This document shows, piece after piece, positions 7,999 to 16,059 of a stretch of DNA of 33,813 bases. The stretch's first letter is position 1; each line of letters opens with the position of its first letter. Both the position numbers and the translations under genes were made by a program. The stretch is from Lachnospiraceae bacterium. Lineage in GTDB: Bacteria > Bacillota > Clostridia > Lachnospirales > Anaerotignaceae. The stretch is taken from contig JAQVIB010000002.1 in NCBI GenBank assembly GCA_028695945.1, positions 1 to 33,813 of the forward strand. Reading direction: 5' to 3'. Below the pieces are notes generated by a model. It worked only from the letters and a program-made list of their open reading frames with translations, ran no database searches and had not been told where the DNA came from.

Positions 7999-9192
7999 AT
8001 GATAAAACTTGAGGTGAAAAATCTATACAAAATTTTTGGCTCAACACCACATAAGGTATTGGAGATGCTGAAAAAAGGTAAGTCTAAAAAAGAAATATTG
8101 AAAGAAACAGATCATGGAATAGGAGTTAGCAATGCAAGTTTTGCCGTTGAAGAGGGAGAAATCTTTGTAGTTATGGGTTTATCTGGAAGTGGCAAGTCTA
8201 CTTTAATAAGATGTCTTAATCGTCTTATTGAACCAACAAGTGGCGTGGTATACATTGATAACGAAGATATAACGAAATGTGATAAAGCTCAATTAAGAGA
8301 AGTTAGGCGAAAAAAAATAGGAATGGTATTTCAAAATTTCGCTTTGCTACCACACCGTAGCATAGAAGAAAATGTGGCATTTGGTCTTGAAATACAGGGT
8401 GTGGGAATTGATGAACGTAATAAAAAAGCATTGGAATCACTAGAATTAGTTGGACTAAAGGGGTATGAAAAATCAATGCCTTCAGAATTAAGCGGTGGCA
8501 TGCAGCAACGTGTAGGTCTAGCACGAGCTTTGGCTACTAATCCTGACATTTTACTTATGGATGAAGCCTTTAGTGCATTGGACCCATTGATTAGAAAAGA
8601 CATGCAAGATGAATTACTTGCGTTACAATCGAAGATGCAAAAAACAATTATTTTTATAACACATGACTTAGATGAAGCCTTAAAAATAGGCGATCGCATT
8701 GCCATTATGAAAGACGGAGAAATAGTGCAAATTGGCAGTCCTGAGGAAATATTGAAGCATCCAGCAAATGATTATGTAAAAGAATTTGTTCAAGATGTAA
8801 ACCGCGTAAAGGTAGTTACAGCCAGTTCTATTATGAAGAAAGTGGATACCATTGTGTACTCCAAAGATGGTGCCAGAATTGCAGTAAGAAGAATGAAGGA
8901 AGCAAATCTATCCAGTGTTTTTGTTGTTGATAAACAACGTAAGTTAAAAGGAATTGTTACTATAGAAGACACAATGGAACTAATCAAGGCAAATAAGGAT
9001 GATTTAAGTGAAATAATTGATAGTGATATAAATGAAGTTTCCCCAGATGTTTTAATAGGAGATATTATACCGTTATTCATCAATTCAAGGTATCCGGTTG
9101 TAGTAGTTGATGAAGAACGTAAAATTTTAGGGATTATTTTCAAAGTTTCCGTACTCGCAGGAATAATGGGAGGAGGAGAAGAGGATGATTAG
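7999..9192 (+). CDS. opuAA: Glycine betaine/proline-type ABC transporter ATP-binding protein with CBS domains
   Basis: This is the energising subunit of an osmoprotectant importer. The 397-residue protein has Walker A GLSGSGKST at residues 60-68, the signature LSGGMQQRV at about 164, Walker B LLMDEAFSALD near 185-195 and a switch histidine in FITHDLDEA. The C-terminal ~120 residues form two CBS repeats, which in OpuA-type transporters sense ionic strength or cyclic di-AMP (family knowledge). The N-terminus carries the ProV/OpuAA pattern with IFGSTP and GIGVSNASFAVEEGE. GGGAGG precedes the ATG. Its stop overlaps the permease start by eight bases. Betaine specificity is inferred from the binding protein. 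Confidence 0.95.
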   Translation: MIKLEVKNLYKIFGSTPHKVLEMLKKGKSKKEILKETDHGIGVSNASFAVEEGEIFVVMGLSGSGKSTLIRCLNRLIEPTSGVVYIDNEDITKCDKAQLREVRRKKIGMVFQNFALLPHRSIEENVAFGLEIQGVGIDERNKKALESLELVGLKGYEKSMPSELSGGMQQRVGLARALATNPDILLMDEAFSALDPLIRKDMQDELLALQSKMQKTIIFITHDLDEALKIGDRIAIMKDGEIVQIGSPEEILKHPANDYVKEFVQDVNRVKVVTASSIMKKVDTIVYSKDGARIAVRRMKEANLSSVFVVDKQRKLKGIVTIEDTMELIKANKDDLSEIIDSDINEVSPDVLIGDIIPLFINSRYPVVVVDEERKILGIIFKVSVLAGIMGGGEEDD

Positions 9193-10027
9193 ACTACCAT
9201 TAGGATTTTATGTAGAAAAAGGTGTTGATTGGTTAACAAATAATCTGGATGGTTTTTTTGGCGGAATAAAATATGCAATAGAGTCCATTATAAACGGATT
9301 CGAATTTGTTTATGTAAGCGTTCCATTTGTTATAATGTTAATTTTAATTGCAGTCCTTGCATACTTTACAGCCGGAAAAAGAACTGCCATTTTTGCAGTG
9401 TTTGGCTGTTTACTGATTAAAAGTATAGAATTATGGCAAATGACTATGAAGACCTTTGCTCTGGTTACAACAGCAACTTTAATAGCTCTTATTATCGGAT
9501 TACCACTTGGAATTTGGATGTCAAGAAGTGACAGATTGAATAAAGTTATGAGACCTATTCTTGACTTTATGCAGACCATGCCTGCATTTGTTTACTTAAT
9601 TCCTGCCGTGTATTTTTTCGATTTAGGCCCCGTGCCAGGTGCTGTGGCAACAATTATATTTGCTATGCCACCAATAGTACGTTTAACAAGTTTAGGTATT
9701 AGGCAGGTTCCATCAGACGTTATAGAAGCATCACGAGCCTTTGGAGCCACCCCTAAACAAATGCTATTTAAGGTACAGATACCTTTGGCTATGCCCACAA
9801 TTTTGGCAGGTTTAAACCAAACAATTATGCTATCACTTTCTATGGTAGTAATATCTGCAATGATTGGCTCGGGCGGACTTGGAGATGTAGTTTTAAAAGG
9901 TATTTCACAAATGAAGATTGGCGACGGTTTTGAAGGTGGTTTGGCGGTTGTTATTCTTGCTATGATATTGGATAGAGTAACACAAAGTATTGGAAAACCT
10001 AAGAATTTAAGTGGTGGAAGAAAATAA
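9185..10027 (+). CDS. opuAB: Glycine betaine-type ABC transporter permease
   Basis: This 280-residue inner-membrane subunit forms the translocation path of the OpuA-type importer. About six or seven hydrophobic segments are visible between residues 40 and 270. The EAA loop that docks on the ATPase is clear at EASRAFGATPKQMLFKVQIP (around residue 181). Residues 1-40 form an amphipathic, aromatic-rich extension typical of ProW/OpuAB. The ATG sits inside the last codons of opuAA, with the AGGAGG-like site in the opuAA coding end, indicating coupled translation. Confidence 0.95.
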   Translation: MIRLPLGFYVEKGVDWLTNNLDGFFGGIKYAIESIINGFEFVYVSVPFVIMLILIAVLAYFTAGKRTAIFAVFGCLLIKSIELWQMTMKTFALVTTATLIALIIGLPLGIWMSRSDRLNKVMRPILDFMQTMPAFVYLIPAVYFFDLGPVPGAVATIIFAMPPIVRLTSLGIRQVPSDVIEASRAFGATPKQMLFKVQIPLAMPTILAGLNQTIMLSLSMVVISAMIGSGGLGDVVLKGISQMKIGDGFEGGLAVVILAMILDRVTQSIGKPKNLSGGRK

Positions 10028-10063
10028 TTCGGATAAAGAATAATAATTAAAGGAGTGTAGCGT

Positions 10064-10939
10064 ATGAAGAAATTTTTATCATTAGTTTTAGGGTTAGTAT
10101 TGGTAACAGGTGTTATTACAGGGTGCTCACCCAATACTAAAAAGGAAGAAGTTAAATCAGAAACAAAAAAAATAACAATTGGATATGTAAACTGGTCTGA
10201 AGGCATAGCAATGACAAATCTTGCTGCGGCTATACTAGAAGATAAAATGGATTACGACGTTGATTTGGTATTAGCCGACGTTGCACCTATATTTACTTCA
10301 TTAGCTAGCGGAAACACAGATGTTTTTCTGGATACATGGCTGCCAGTTACACATGCTGATTACTTAGAAAAGTATGGTGACGATATAGTAGATTTAGGTG
10401 TTAGCTACGAAAACGCATTAATTGGCATTGTTGTGCCATCTTATGTAGATATTAACAGCATTGATGAGTTAAATGATAATAAAGATTTGTTTGATGGTAA
10501 AATTATAGGAATCGATTCAGGTGCTGGAATTATGAATGCAACTGAAAAAACAATTGATGAGTATAATTTAGACTTCGAATTGGTTAGCGGAAGTGGTCCA
10601 GCAATGACAGCGTCTTTAAAAAAGGCTATTGATAATAACGAAGCAATTGCAGTTACAGGGTGGACACCACATTGGATGTTCTCACGCTGGGATTTAAAAG
10701 TATTAGAAGACCCAAAAGGAATATATGGCGATGCAGAAAACATCCACATATACAGCAGAAAAGGCTTTGAGGAAGATGCACCAGAAGTAGCAGCGTTATT
10801 AAAGAACTTCAAATTTTCAGATGAAGTATTATCTGACTTAATGGGTGCAATTGAAGATAGTGATAAAGACCCTCTTGACGTTGCAAAAGATTGGGTTAGT
10901 ACCCATGAAGAACAGGTAAACGCTTGGCTTGGTAAATAA
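10064..10939 (+). CDS. opuAC: Glycine betaine-binding lipoprotein
   Basis: This is the extracytoplasmic substrate-binding component. A 20-residue signal ends in a lipobox VITGC with Cys21 as the lipidated residue. The OpuAC/ProX-type fold is supported by the N-terminal IGYVNWSEG, DVFLDTWLPVTH and GWTPHWMFSRW segments; their tryptophans correspond to the aromatic cage that holds quaternary ammonium ligands in the family. Length 291 is normal. AGGAG precedes the ATG, and the gene lies 36 bases after opuAB. A separate subunit, not fused to the permease as in some Gram-positive OpuA systems. Ligand (betaine, proline betaine or carnitine) is inferred. Confidence 0.93.
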   Translation: MKKFLSLVLGLVLVTGVITGCSPNTKKEEVKSETKKITIGYVNWSEGIAMTNLAAAILEDKMDYDVDLVLADVAPIFTSLASGNTDVFLDTWLPVTHADYLEKYGDDIVDLGVSYENALIGIVVPSYVDINSIDELNDNKDLFDGKIIGIDSGAGIMNATEKTIDEYNLDFELVSGSGPAMTASLKKAIDNNEAIAVTGWTPHWMFSRWDLKVLEDPKGIYGDAENIHIYSRKGFEEDAPEVAALLKNFKFSDEVLSDLMGAIEDSDKDPLDVAKDWVSTHEEQVNAWLGK

Positions 10940-11020
10940 TTATTTGCTTGACCTTAGTAGAAAAAACTGTTCTTGAAAAAATAAAAAGACCTCTCTTTTA
11001 GAGAATATCTGAATTGAAAA

Positions 11021-11064
11021 AAAGTGAGAAACCTTGTGTCCGCAAGATTTCTCACTCTTTTTTT
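11021..11064 (+). terminator. Terminator of the opuA operon
   Basis: GTGAGAAA (11024-11031) pairs with TTTCTCAC (11048-11055), with an inner TTG/CAA step, followed by TCTTTTTTT. Confidence 0.85.
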
Positions 11065-11096
11065 GAATATTTGCTTAAATTCTATTAAACCATCTA

Positions 11097-11138
11097 GGAA
11101 AACGCTGATTAATTCAAATATCAAAAATCAGCGTTTCC
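11097..11138. terminator. Hairpin between convergent genes
   Basis: A long stem (CGCTGATT with AATCAGCG, extended by AAA/TTT and GG/CC around one bulged A) lies just past the end of the leftward gene at 11169. There is no good T run on either strand, so termination is only a guess. Confidence 0.4.
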
Positions 11139-11168
11139 CTAATTTTGAAAAAACCTTATAAGTATTTT

Positions 11169-11924
11169 TCAAAAACTCTTTTCTGCAATTAGTTTTTCAA
11201 ACTTCTTTTCCGAAAGAATTTCATTTGTTACAAACTCTCCATTAAAAAACAAGCTATAAGAAGTAAACGGAGCATTGGCATTTTGTGCCTGTTGAGCTGT
11301 TTCAAATTTTATTGCTTTAAACGGAATACCTTTTTCTTTTGCAACGGCTTCAATTAATGGTACATATTTGGCAGTAAAAGGACATTGGTGCGTATAATAA
11401 AGCACAAACCCATCTTCCTTAATTTTGGGACTTTTCACACTTTCTTTAAAACATGGCTTGTCCGCTGAATTATCAAATGGTAAGTACATTAACTCATAAA
11501 ACGGTTCTGCCGTATCCGCTAATTGAAAACCTTTATATCTTAAATACTTGCCATCAGAAAGAAAAGGCATTTTCTTTTTTGATGATAGAACTACAAGCCC
11601 ACGCTTGCCCTTTTCTTTGCTGTCCTTAATGCATTCTTCTAACAAAATATTAGAATTACCATGCCCTTTTAATTGTCCAGATACCCAAAAGCAGTCTATA
11701 TACATATATCCGTCTGCCTTAATTGGTGACCATGCTTTTTCAGCCGGAATATACTCAATAAAACATTTGCCACGCATATCGCCTTTTTTAAAAACAAGTC
11801 CCTCATCAAATCTTTCTGCAAGCCAGCTTTTTTTAGCAACCACCTGGCAATCTTTGTTGTTGGAAATAGCACAGCAAATATGCTCTTTTTCTAAGTTGTC
11901 CTTTGTAACAGTAATTATTTCCAT
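11169..11924 (-). CDS. YoaP-like GNAT acetyltransferase with thioredoxin-like C-terminal domain
   Basis: The 251-residue protein matches the YoaP family of Firmicutes: an N-terminal GNAT domain (residues ~1-150, including DCFWVSGQLKGHGNSNIL, which holds the acetyl-CoA loop, and GLVVLSSKKKMPFLSDG) followed by a YoaP domain (~165-250) that resembles a thioredoxin fold (VLYYTHQCPFTAKYVPLI, then a TSYSLFFNGEF strand). Only one Cys (CPFT) is in the usual active-site position, so a classical disulfide cycle is unlikely. The acceptor substrate is not known. AAGGTGG lies nine bases before the ATG. It appears to be a single gene. Confidence 0.85.
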   Translation of the reverse strand: MEIITVTKDNLEKEHICCAISNNKDCQVVAKKSWLAERFDEGLVFKKGDMRGKCFIEYIPAEKAWSPIKADGYMYIDCFWVSGQLKGHGNSNILLEECIKDSKEKGKRGLVVLSSKKKMPFLSDGKYLRYKGFQLADTAEPFYELMYLPFDNSADKPCFKESVKSPKIKEDGFVLYYTHQCPFTAKYVPLIEAVAKEKGIPFKAIKFETAQQAQNANAPFTSYSLFFNGEFVTNEILSEKKFEKLIAEKSF

Positions 11925-12009
11925 GGGTTTTCGCCACCTTCACCTAATGCATAAAAGTTTTTCTATAGTACATTCAGTTTCAAATTACATAAAATATATT
12001 TTTTGCAAA

Positions 12010-12082
12010 TCGGGGTGACGAGACTCGAACTCACGACTTCTGCGTCCCGAACGCAGCGCTCTACCACCTGAGCCACACCCCG
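12010..12082 (-). tRNA. tRNA-Pro (anticodon CGG)
   Basis: The minus strand folds as a full cloverleaf: acceptor CGGGGTG/CACCCCG, D arm, anticodon stem CTGCG/CGCAG with loop TTCGGGA giving anticodon CGG, and T arm with TTCGAGT. The CCA end is not encoded. It reads proline codon CCG. Confidence 0.96.
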
Positions 12083-12094
12083 CTATACTATTTT

Positions 12095-12122
12095 ATTTTA
12101 ATCCAATAGCAAAATATGTCAA
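12095..12122 (-). promoter_or_regulatory. Promoter of tRNA-Pro
   Basis: TTGACA (12122-12117), 16-base spacer and TAAAAT (12100-12095) on the minus strand, about 12 bases before the tRNA 5' end. Confidence 0.75.
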
Positions 12123-12224
12123 CACATTTTCAGCATTTTATACCTTTGACAAGCCAATTTAGTAACACCATCATGTTTTTCCTCATAATATAAAACTGCA
12201 ACCAACCTTTAGGAGGTTATAAAA

Positions 12225-12527
12225 TTGACCCAGAATTACCAGGATTACTATATGGCTTTTGGTTGTCAAAGGCCAAATTACAATGAAGAATGTAGGTGTG
12301 TAAAAAGCAAAGTTGAAGATGCTTGTGCTACAACACCAGAAGATTTTTGTTATGAGGTTTTAGACTGCAACGACTGTGTTATGGAGCATGTTGGCTTGGC
12401 TCAAGCTTACGTTCCGTACCAAACAGATTTCAAAACATTTTCACAAGAGGATAGCCTTGCCTGCGGCACAATTTTCCCTCAGCTTGTAATACCGTATTAT
12501 CGTTGCAGATATTTAGGAAGGAGGTAG
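12225..12527 (+). CDS. cotJA: Spore coat protein CotJA
   Basis: CotJA is a small inner-coat protein made in the mother cell during sporulation. The 100-residue protein contains the family core AQAYVPYQTDFKTFSQEDSLACGTIFPQLVIPY in its second half (two pieces around residue 59-92), preceded by a Cys-rich N-terminal extension; nine cysteines in all, possibly for coat cross-linking or metal. The start is TTG at 12225, chosen because AGGAGG sits eight bases upstream; the next ATG (12252) has no such site. It is the first gene of cotJABC; the cotJB ribosome site lies within its last codons. No convincing sigma-E promoter could be fixed by eye. Confidence 0.93.
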   Translation: MTQNYQDYYMAFGCQRPNYNEECRCVKSKVEDACATTPEDFCYEVLDCNDCVMEHVGLAQAYVPYQTDFKTFSQEDSLACGTIFPQLVIPYYRCRYLGRR

Positions 12528-12531
12528 CTTA

Positions 12532-12816
12532 ATGGAAAGGTATGCTCTTTTAAAAACTCTTACAGAATTGGATTTTATGGCAACAGATTTAGCACTTTTT
12601 CTTAATACTCATCCAACGCATGAAGAAGCTATTGCAATGTATAACAAAATTATTAAAGCTGCTGATACCGTACGCGGCAAATATGAAAAAATTGCTGGCC
12701 CTGTTTGTGGCAGCAGAAGCATGAACCGTTGTGATGATAAATGGCTCTGGGACGATTGCCCATGGCCATGGCAGAACTCTTTCAATTTTGAAGCTCCCAA
12801 AGCGAGGTGTAAATAA
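12532..12816 (+). CDS. cotJB: Spore coat protein CotJB
   Basis: The 94-residue protein matches CotJB, a partner of CotJA and CotJC in the spore coat. The helical core (LKTLTELDFMATDLALFLNTHP, then AIAMYNKIIKAAD) is well conserved; the C-terminal third is rich in Trp, Cys and Asp (WLWDDCPWPWQNSFNF). It begins four bases after cotJA with GGAAGGAGG upstream, and its stop is directly followed by the ATG of the cotJC remnant. Confidence 0.93.
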   Translation: MERYALLKTLTELDFMATDLALFLNTHPTHEEAIAMYNKIIKAADTVRGKYEKIAGPVCGSRSMNRCDDKWLWDDCPWPWQNSFNFEAPKARCK

Positions 12817-12933
12817 ATGTGGATTTATGAAAAAAAGCTTGAATTTCCCGTTAAAATCAAAACTCCAGATGCCCGTCTTGCTAAAATTATGATAGAACAG
12901 TATGGTGGTGCAGATGGCAATATGATATGGTAA
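12817..12933 (+). pseudogene. cotJC: Truncated cotJC (38-codon N-terminal remnant)
   Basis: Directly after the cotJB stop an ATG opens a 38-codon frame reading MWIYEKKLEFPVKIK, then LAKIMIEQYGGADG. This is the conserved N-terminus of CotJC, a ~190-residue manganese-catalase-like coat protein. After GGADG the match ends and the frame stops four codons later. No continuation was seen in any frame before the next gene at 13006, and all metal ligands of the ferritin-like fold are missing. It thus looks like a 3' deletion, not a frameshift. A short hairpin without a T run lies at 12948-12972. Confidence 0.85.
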
Positions 12934-13005
12934 AAATAACGCAATAATATAATGCTGTTTTCTAGCATTATACTAAAACTACTATATATTTTGTGTTATT
13001 TCATT

Positions 13006-13449
13006 TTATTCCACTTTTTCACAATTAACTCTCTCTTGTTCTTCCTCAATCTTCATATGTTTTCTTATTATTATAGCTAGCCAAATATTGTAAGCTAATG
13101 CACCCAATATCAAAATTAATAGAAGCCATTCTCTCACCCATTCCACTTCAGGAAGTAATAGTGCAACTGCACAGCCTAATCCCATCAAAATAGGTCCTCC
13201 GTATGGTGCCACTGGTCCAAATTTTCCAAACAGCTTACGGTAAACCCTTTTCATTTTTGCTTCTCTTTTTTTCTCCTTATCTAATTCTTCTTTTGAAATA
13301 GAAATAGAAATTCCTTTTAAAACTAGATATGCAAAAATTATCAAATAAAAAAAATCAGTTACCTCGTTAAAGTGTAATAATATATATATAATGGCACCAC
13401 CGCCACCAAATATAGATACTAATAGGTCTTTCCAACTATATATTTTCAT
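13006..13449 (-). CDS. Unknown membrane protein, three or four membrane segments
   Basis: I do not recognise a family. The 147-residue protein has an N-terminal hydrophobic pair (about residues 8-50), a very basic linker (KEELDKEKKREAKMKRVYRKL) and a second hydrophobic pair (about residues 80-130) with a GGPILMGLGCAVALLLP segment, ending in a charged tail. I start it at the ATG at 13449 because TGGAGG lies six bases upstream; the frame-internal ATG at 13464 overlaps that site. It is transcribed alone, convergent with the cotJ cluster and downstream of its own promoter. No functional statement is supported. Confidence 0.75.
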   Translation of the reverse strand: MKIYSWKDLLVSIFGGGGAIIYILLHFNEVTDFFYLIIFAYLVLKGISISISKEELDKEKKREAKMKRVYRKLFGKFGPVAPYGGPILMGLGCAVALLLPEVEWVREWLLLILILGALAYNIWLAIIIRKHMKIEEEQERVNCEKVE

Positions 13450-13486
13450 AATCAACCTCCACATTTACAAATACTTCCTGTCTATT

Positions 13487-13515
13487 ACTATATCACTTTT
13501 CTAATCGGCAAGCAA
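13487..13515 (-). promoter_or_regulatory. Promoter of the unknown membrane protein gene
   Basis: TTGCTT (13515-13510), 17-base spacer and TATAGT (13492-13487) on the minus strand, 38 bases before the ATG. Confidence 0.65.
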
Positions 13516-13562
13516 ACTTCATAATACACAAAATATTAATTTAATTTACAAATGGTTCCCTT

Positions 13563-13605
13563 AAAAAAACAGCGGCAATCACTTTATATGTGATTACCGC
13601 TGTTT
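13563..13605 (-). terminator. Terminator of the amino acid ABC operon
   Basis: AAACAGCGG and AATCAC pair with GTGATT and CCGCTGTTT around a 7-base loop; on the minus strand the stem is followed by a run of T (complement of 13563-13569). It lies right after the ATPase gene. Confidence 0.88.
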
Positions 13606-13626
13606 AAAACACCCCATGGCTATTTT

Positions 13627-14349
13627 TTATTCTCTTATTACGTTTTTGTACTCTTCTGAAGTCATTTCCTTTGTTATTTTTCCGTGTTCAATAAAAAGCA
13701 CTCTGTCCGATACATCCCTAACAAACTTCTCGTCATGGCTTATTATAAGTATACCTATACCTTTTTCACTTGCAAGGTTTCTTATAATTTTAATTATTTC
13801 CACTACCAATGCGGAATCTAATGCCGCTGTCGGCTCGTCAAAGCACAAAAGCTTAGGGTTTGTAACACAGCTTCTTGCAATGGCAACCCTCTGTTTCTGC
13901 CCACCGCTAAGCTGTGATGGCTTACTATTGATTTTCTCTCCAAGTCCAAGGCTTTCTAGCATTTTAACAGCCTCTTCGTTTGCTTGAGTACGCGGAACTT
14001 TATAAACATCTGTAAGTGCAATGGTAACGTTTTCAAGCACCGTCATATGGGGAAAAAGATGATATGCTTGAAAAACCATGCCTAATTCATGGCGTATAAG
14101 AGCCAATTCATCTTTAGTAGCATAGGTTGTAATACCATTTTCTGTTTTGCATATAAATTTATCGTTTATAGCTATACTCCCTTTGTCACATTTTTCAAGT
14201 CCAGTAATACACCTAAGTACTGTTGTTTTACCTGCACCGCTTTGACCAACCAGTGAAACAACCTCACCACGTTCAACACTAAGGCTAATATCATTAAGCA
14301 CAACCGTATCATTAAATGCCTTAAAAAGTCCCTCTGCTTGTAATAACAT
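13627..14349 (-). CDS. Polar amino acid ABC transporter ATP-binding protein
   Basis: This 240-residue ATPase powers the importer made of the two upstream genes. Walker A is GQSGAGKTT near residue 35, the Q-loop follows at MVFQAYHLFPHMTVLENV (typical of GlnQ/TcyC-type subunits), the signature is LSGGQKQRVAIARS near 145 and Walker B is LLCFDEPTAALD; the switch His is in LIISHDE. It is the last gene of the operon, eight bases after the permease, and is followed by a terminator. Substrate is set by the binding protein. Confidence 0.94.
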   Translation of the reverse strand: MLLQAEGLFKAFNDTVVLNDISLSVERGEVVSLVGQSGAGKTTVLRCITGLEKCDKGSIAINDKFICKTENGITTYATKDELALIRHELGMVFQAYHLFPHMTVLENVTIALTDVYKVPRTQANEEAVKMLESLGLGEKINSKPSQLSGGQKQRVAIARSCVTNPKLLCFDEPTAALDSALVVEIIKIIRNLASEKGIGILIISHDEKFVRDVSDRVLFIEHGKITKEMTSEEYKNVIRE

Positions 14350-14357
14350 ATTTTCAC

Positions 14358-14987
14358 CTACTCTTCGTAATTAACTTTTCTCTCTATTGCCTCAAATGCA
14401 ATGGTAATAATATATGTAAGCACCAGATATATAGTCCCTGCAATTAAATATGGCATAAGGGTTGCATCCCTTACAGCTATACCCTTTGCATATTTCAAAA
14501 TATCACTCCAACCAACTGCATACACCAAAGATGTGTCTTTAACAAGGGTTATAACCTCATTGCCTATAGATGGCAACGTACGCTTAATTACTTGTGGCAA
14601 TACTATTTTTAAGTTAATTTGCATAGGCGAAAAGCCAAGTATGCTTGCAGCTTCTCTTTGTCCTTTTTCTATAGATTGTATTCCAGAACGGAAAATTTCA
14701 CCAAAATAAGCAGCATAGTTAAGTACAAATGCAATAACTACAGAATTAAACCTTCCAAAACTTATGCCTATACTTGGTAGACCGAAAAATACTAACATAA
14801 TTTGAAGTAATAATGGCGTACCTCGAAGTACACAGATATAAACCTCTGTAGCCTTACTTACTGCCTTAATTTTTGAAAGCCTTAACCCAGCCACCAAAGC
14901 ACCCAGTGGCAGTGAAAATATAAGGGAAACAATAAATACACTTAATGTTAATCCCAACCCTTCTAAAATTTGAACAAGATAATTCAT
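14358..14987 (-). CDS. Polar amino acid ABC transporter permease
   Basis: The 209-residue membrane subunit belongs to the HisM/GlnP permease family. Hydrophobic segments span residues 7-30, 50-75, 80-105 and 170-205; the RGTPLLLQIMLVFFGLP motif and the EAA loop EAASILGFSPMQINLKIVLPQ are diagnostic. The ATG at 14987 (MNYLVQILEGL) is preferred over the in-frame ATG at 15011 since AAAGGGGA lies between them at proper distance. A single permease gene implies a homodimer. Confidence 0.93.
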   Translation of the reverse strand: MNYLVQILEGLGLTLSVFIVSLIFSLPLGALVAGLRLSKIKAVSKATEVYICVLRGTPLLLQIMLVFFGLPSIGISFGRFNSVVIAFVLNYAAYFGEIFRSGIQSIEKGQREAASILGFSPMQINLKIVLPQVIKRTLPSIGNEVITLVKDTSLVYAVGWSDILKYAKGIAVRDATLMPYLIAGTIYLVLTYIITIAFEAIERKVNYEE

Positions 14988-15024
14988 ACGCTTTTCCCCT
15001 TTGAATTGCATTCCCTAATACGCA

Positions 15025-15057
15025 AATTTAGCCGCCAAGTATTTTGGCAGCCAAATT
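15025..15057 (-). other. Intergenic hairpin between binding protein and permease genes
   Basis: A 14-position stem with two mismatches (GCCAA with TTGGC next to the loop, GC/GC, then AATTT/AAATT) occupies the 93-base gap. No T run follows. Such hairpins often shield the binding-protein message and lower expression of downstream genes; that role is inferred. Confidence 0.55.
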
Positions 15058-15080
15058 AAATTCTATTCTGTTATTGTTTG

Positions 15081-15932
15081 TTACTGTAAAATATCCTCTG
15101 CAAACCATTTTTCAGATATTTCTTTGCCTTTTCCGTTAGCTTTAAGCTCTGTTAATGCACCATTTATTGCTTCAACTAATGCTGTGTCCTCTTTTCTTGC
15201 ACCAATGCCATATTCTTCTTCACCGAAGTTTTCATCAAGTACTTTGTACTCTGTTCCTTCATGCTGAGAAATATAATAACGTATAAGCACTTCATCCGCA
15301 ACAACCGCATCTGCCCTGCCTGCTTCCATGTCAAGCAAGCATTCTTCATATGTACCAAAAGTTACATATTCGCCAAATGTGTCTGTAATTTCAGGCTTTG
15401 CCATCATCGCTTCCTCGCTACTAGACTGTGCCTGAGTTGCTACAGTTTTTCCGCTAAGGTCTGCAAGGGTTTTAATTTCAGAGTTGCCAGGAACAAGTAC
15501 AATCTGTCTGTTTTTAAGGTATGGCTGTGTAAAAAGCACCTTTTCTTTTCTTGCATCTGTAATGGTATAGCCGTTCCATATAAGGTCAATATTTTTGTTG
15601 GCAAGCTCTGTTTCTTTCATAGCCCACTCAATTGGCTGAAACTCAACTTCAACACCAATTATTTCACCTACTGCCTTTGCAAGCTCTACGTCAAAACCAA
15701 CAAGCTCATTGCTTTGGTCCCTAAAACCCATAGGTGCAAATGTATCATCAAGGCCAACAATAACCTTGTCGTAACCAATATCCTCTGTTGCAGTTTTTTC
15801 TGCTTCACCTTCTGTTTTTGCCTCTGCACCAGTAGTCGCTGGTGTTGTTTTTGCTGTTTTTGATGCACAACCTGTTAATGCTCCAAATACCATTGTAGCC
15901 GCCAAGCCCAATGCTAATACTCTCTTTTTCAT
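15081..15932 (-). CDS. Amino acid-binding lipoprotein of ABC transporter
   Basis: This 283-residue extracytoplasmic protein has a signal peptide with lipobox ALTGC (Cys22), an Ala/Thr/Glu-rich linker to about residue 50 and an SBP_bac_3 domain. Family features are GLDDTFAPMGFRDQSNELVGFDVELAKAV (in two parts at ~60-90), NGYTITDARKEKVLFTQPY, and the TVATQAQSS segment. The IDLIWNGYTIT pattern and the Arg in TDARKEK support amino acid binding through the alpha-carboxylate. The pattern is like cystine/polar amino acid receptors, but the ligand cannot be fixed. AGGAGG precedes the ATG. First gene of the three-gene operon. Confidence 0.93.
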   Translation of the reverse strand: MKKRVLALGLAATMVFGALTGCASKTAKTTPATTGAEAKTEGEAEKTATEDIGYDKVIVGLDDTFAPMGFRDQSNELVGFDVELAKAVGEIIGVEVEFQPIEWAMKETELANKNIDLIWNGYTITDARKEKVLFTQPYLKNRQIVLVPGNSEIKTLADLSGKTVATQAQSSSEEAMMAKPEITDTFGEYVTFGTYEECLLDMEAGRADAVVADEVLIRYYISQHEGTEYKVLDENFGEEEYGIGARKEDTALVEAINGALTELKANGKGKEISEKWFAEDILQ

Positions 15933-15980
15933 CTAAAAACCTCCTAAGCTTAATCACCAATTATGTGTTATCGCATTATC

Positions 15981-16009
15981 ATAGTAAAGCAGTAACGCAG
16001 TTTTGTCAA
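15981..16009 (-). promoter_or_regulatory. Promoter of the amino acid ABC operon
   Basis: TTGACA (16009-16004), 17-base spacer and TACTAT (15986-15981) on the minus strand, about 50 bases before the lipoprotein ATG. Confidence 0.82.
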
Positions 16010-16030
16010 GTAAATCAATAAATTTTGCTA

Positions 16031-16059
16031 TTGACTAAATACAATATTTCACATAAAAT
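16031..16059 (+). promoter_or_regulatory. Promoter of tRNA-Arg
   Basis: TTGACT (16031-16036), 17-base spacer and TAAAAT (16054-16059). It diverges from the ABC operon promoter; a hairpin (16080-16116) lies between it and the tRNA. Confidence 0.68.

Noticed and set aside
12120-12210. Sigma-E promoter for cotJ (a CATAATAT near 12183)
   Set aside because: The -10-like sequence lacks a convincing -35 at the right distance; expected from biology but not supported by sequence.
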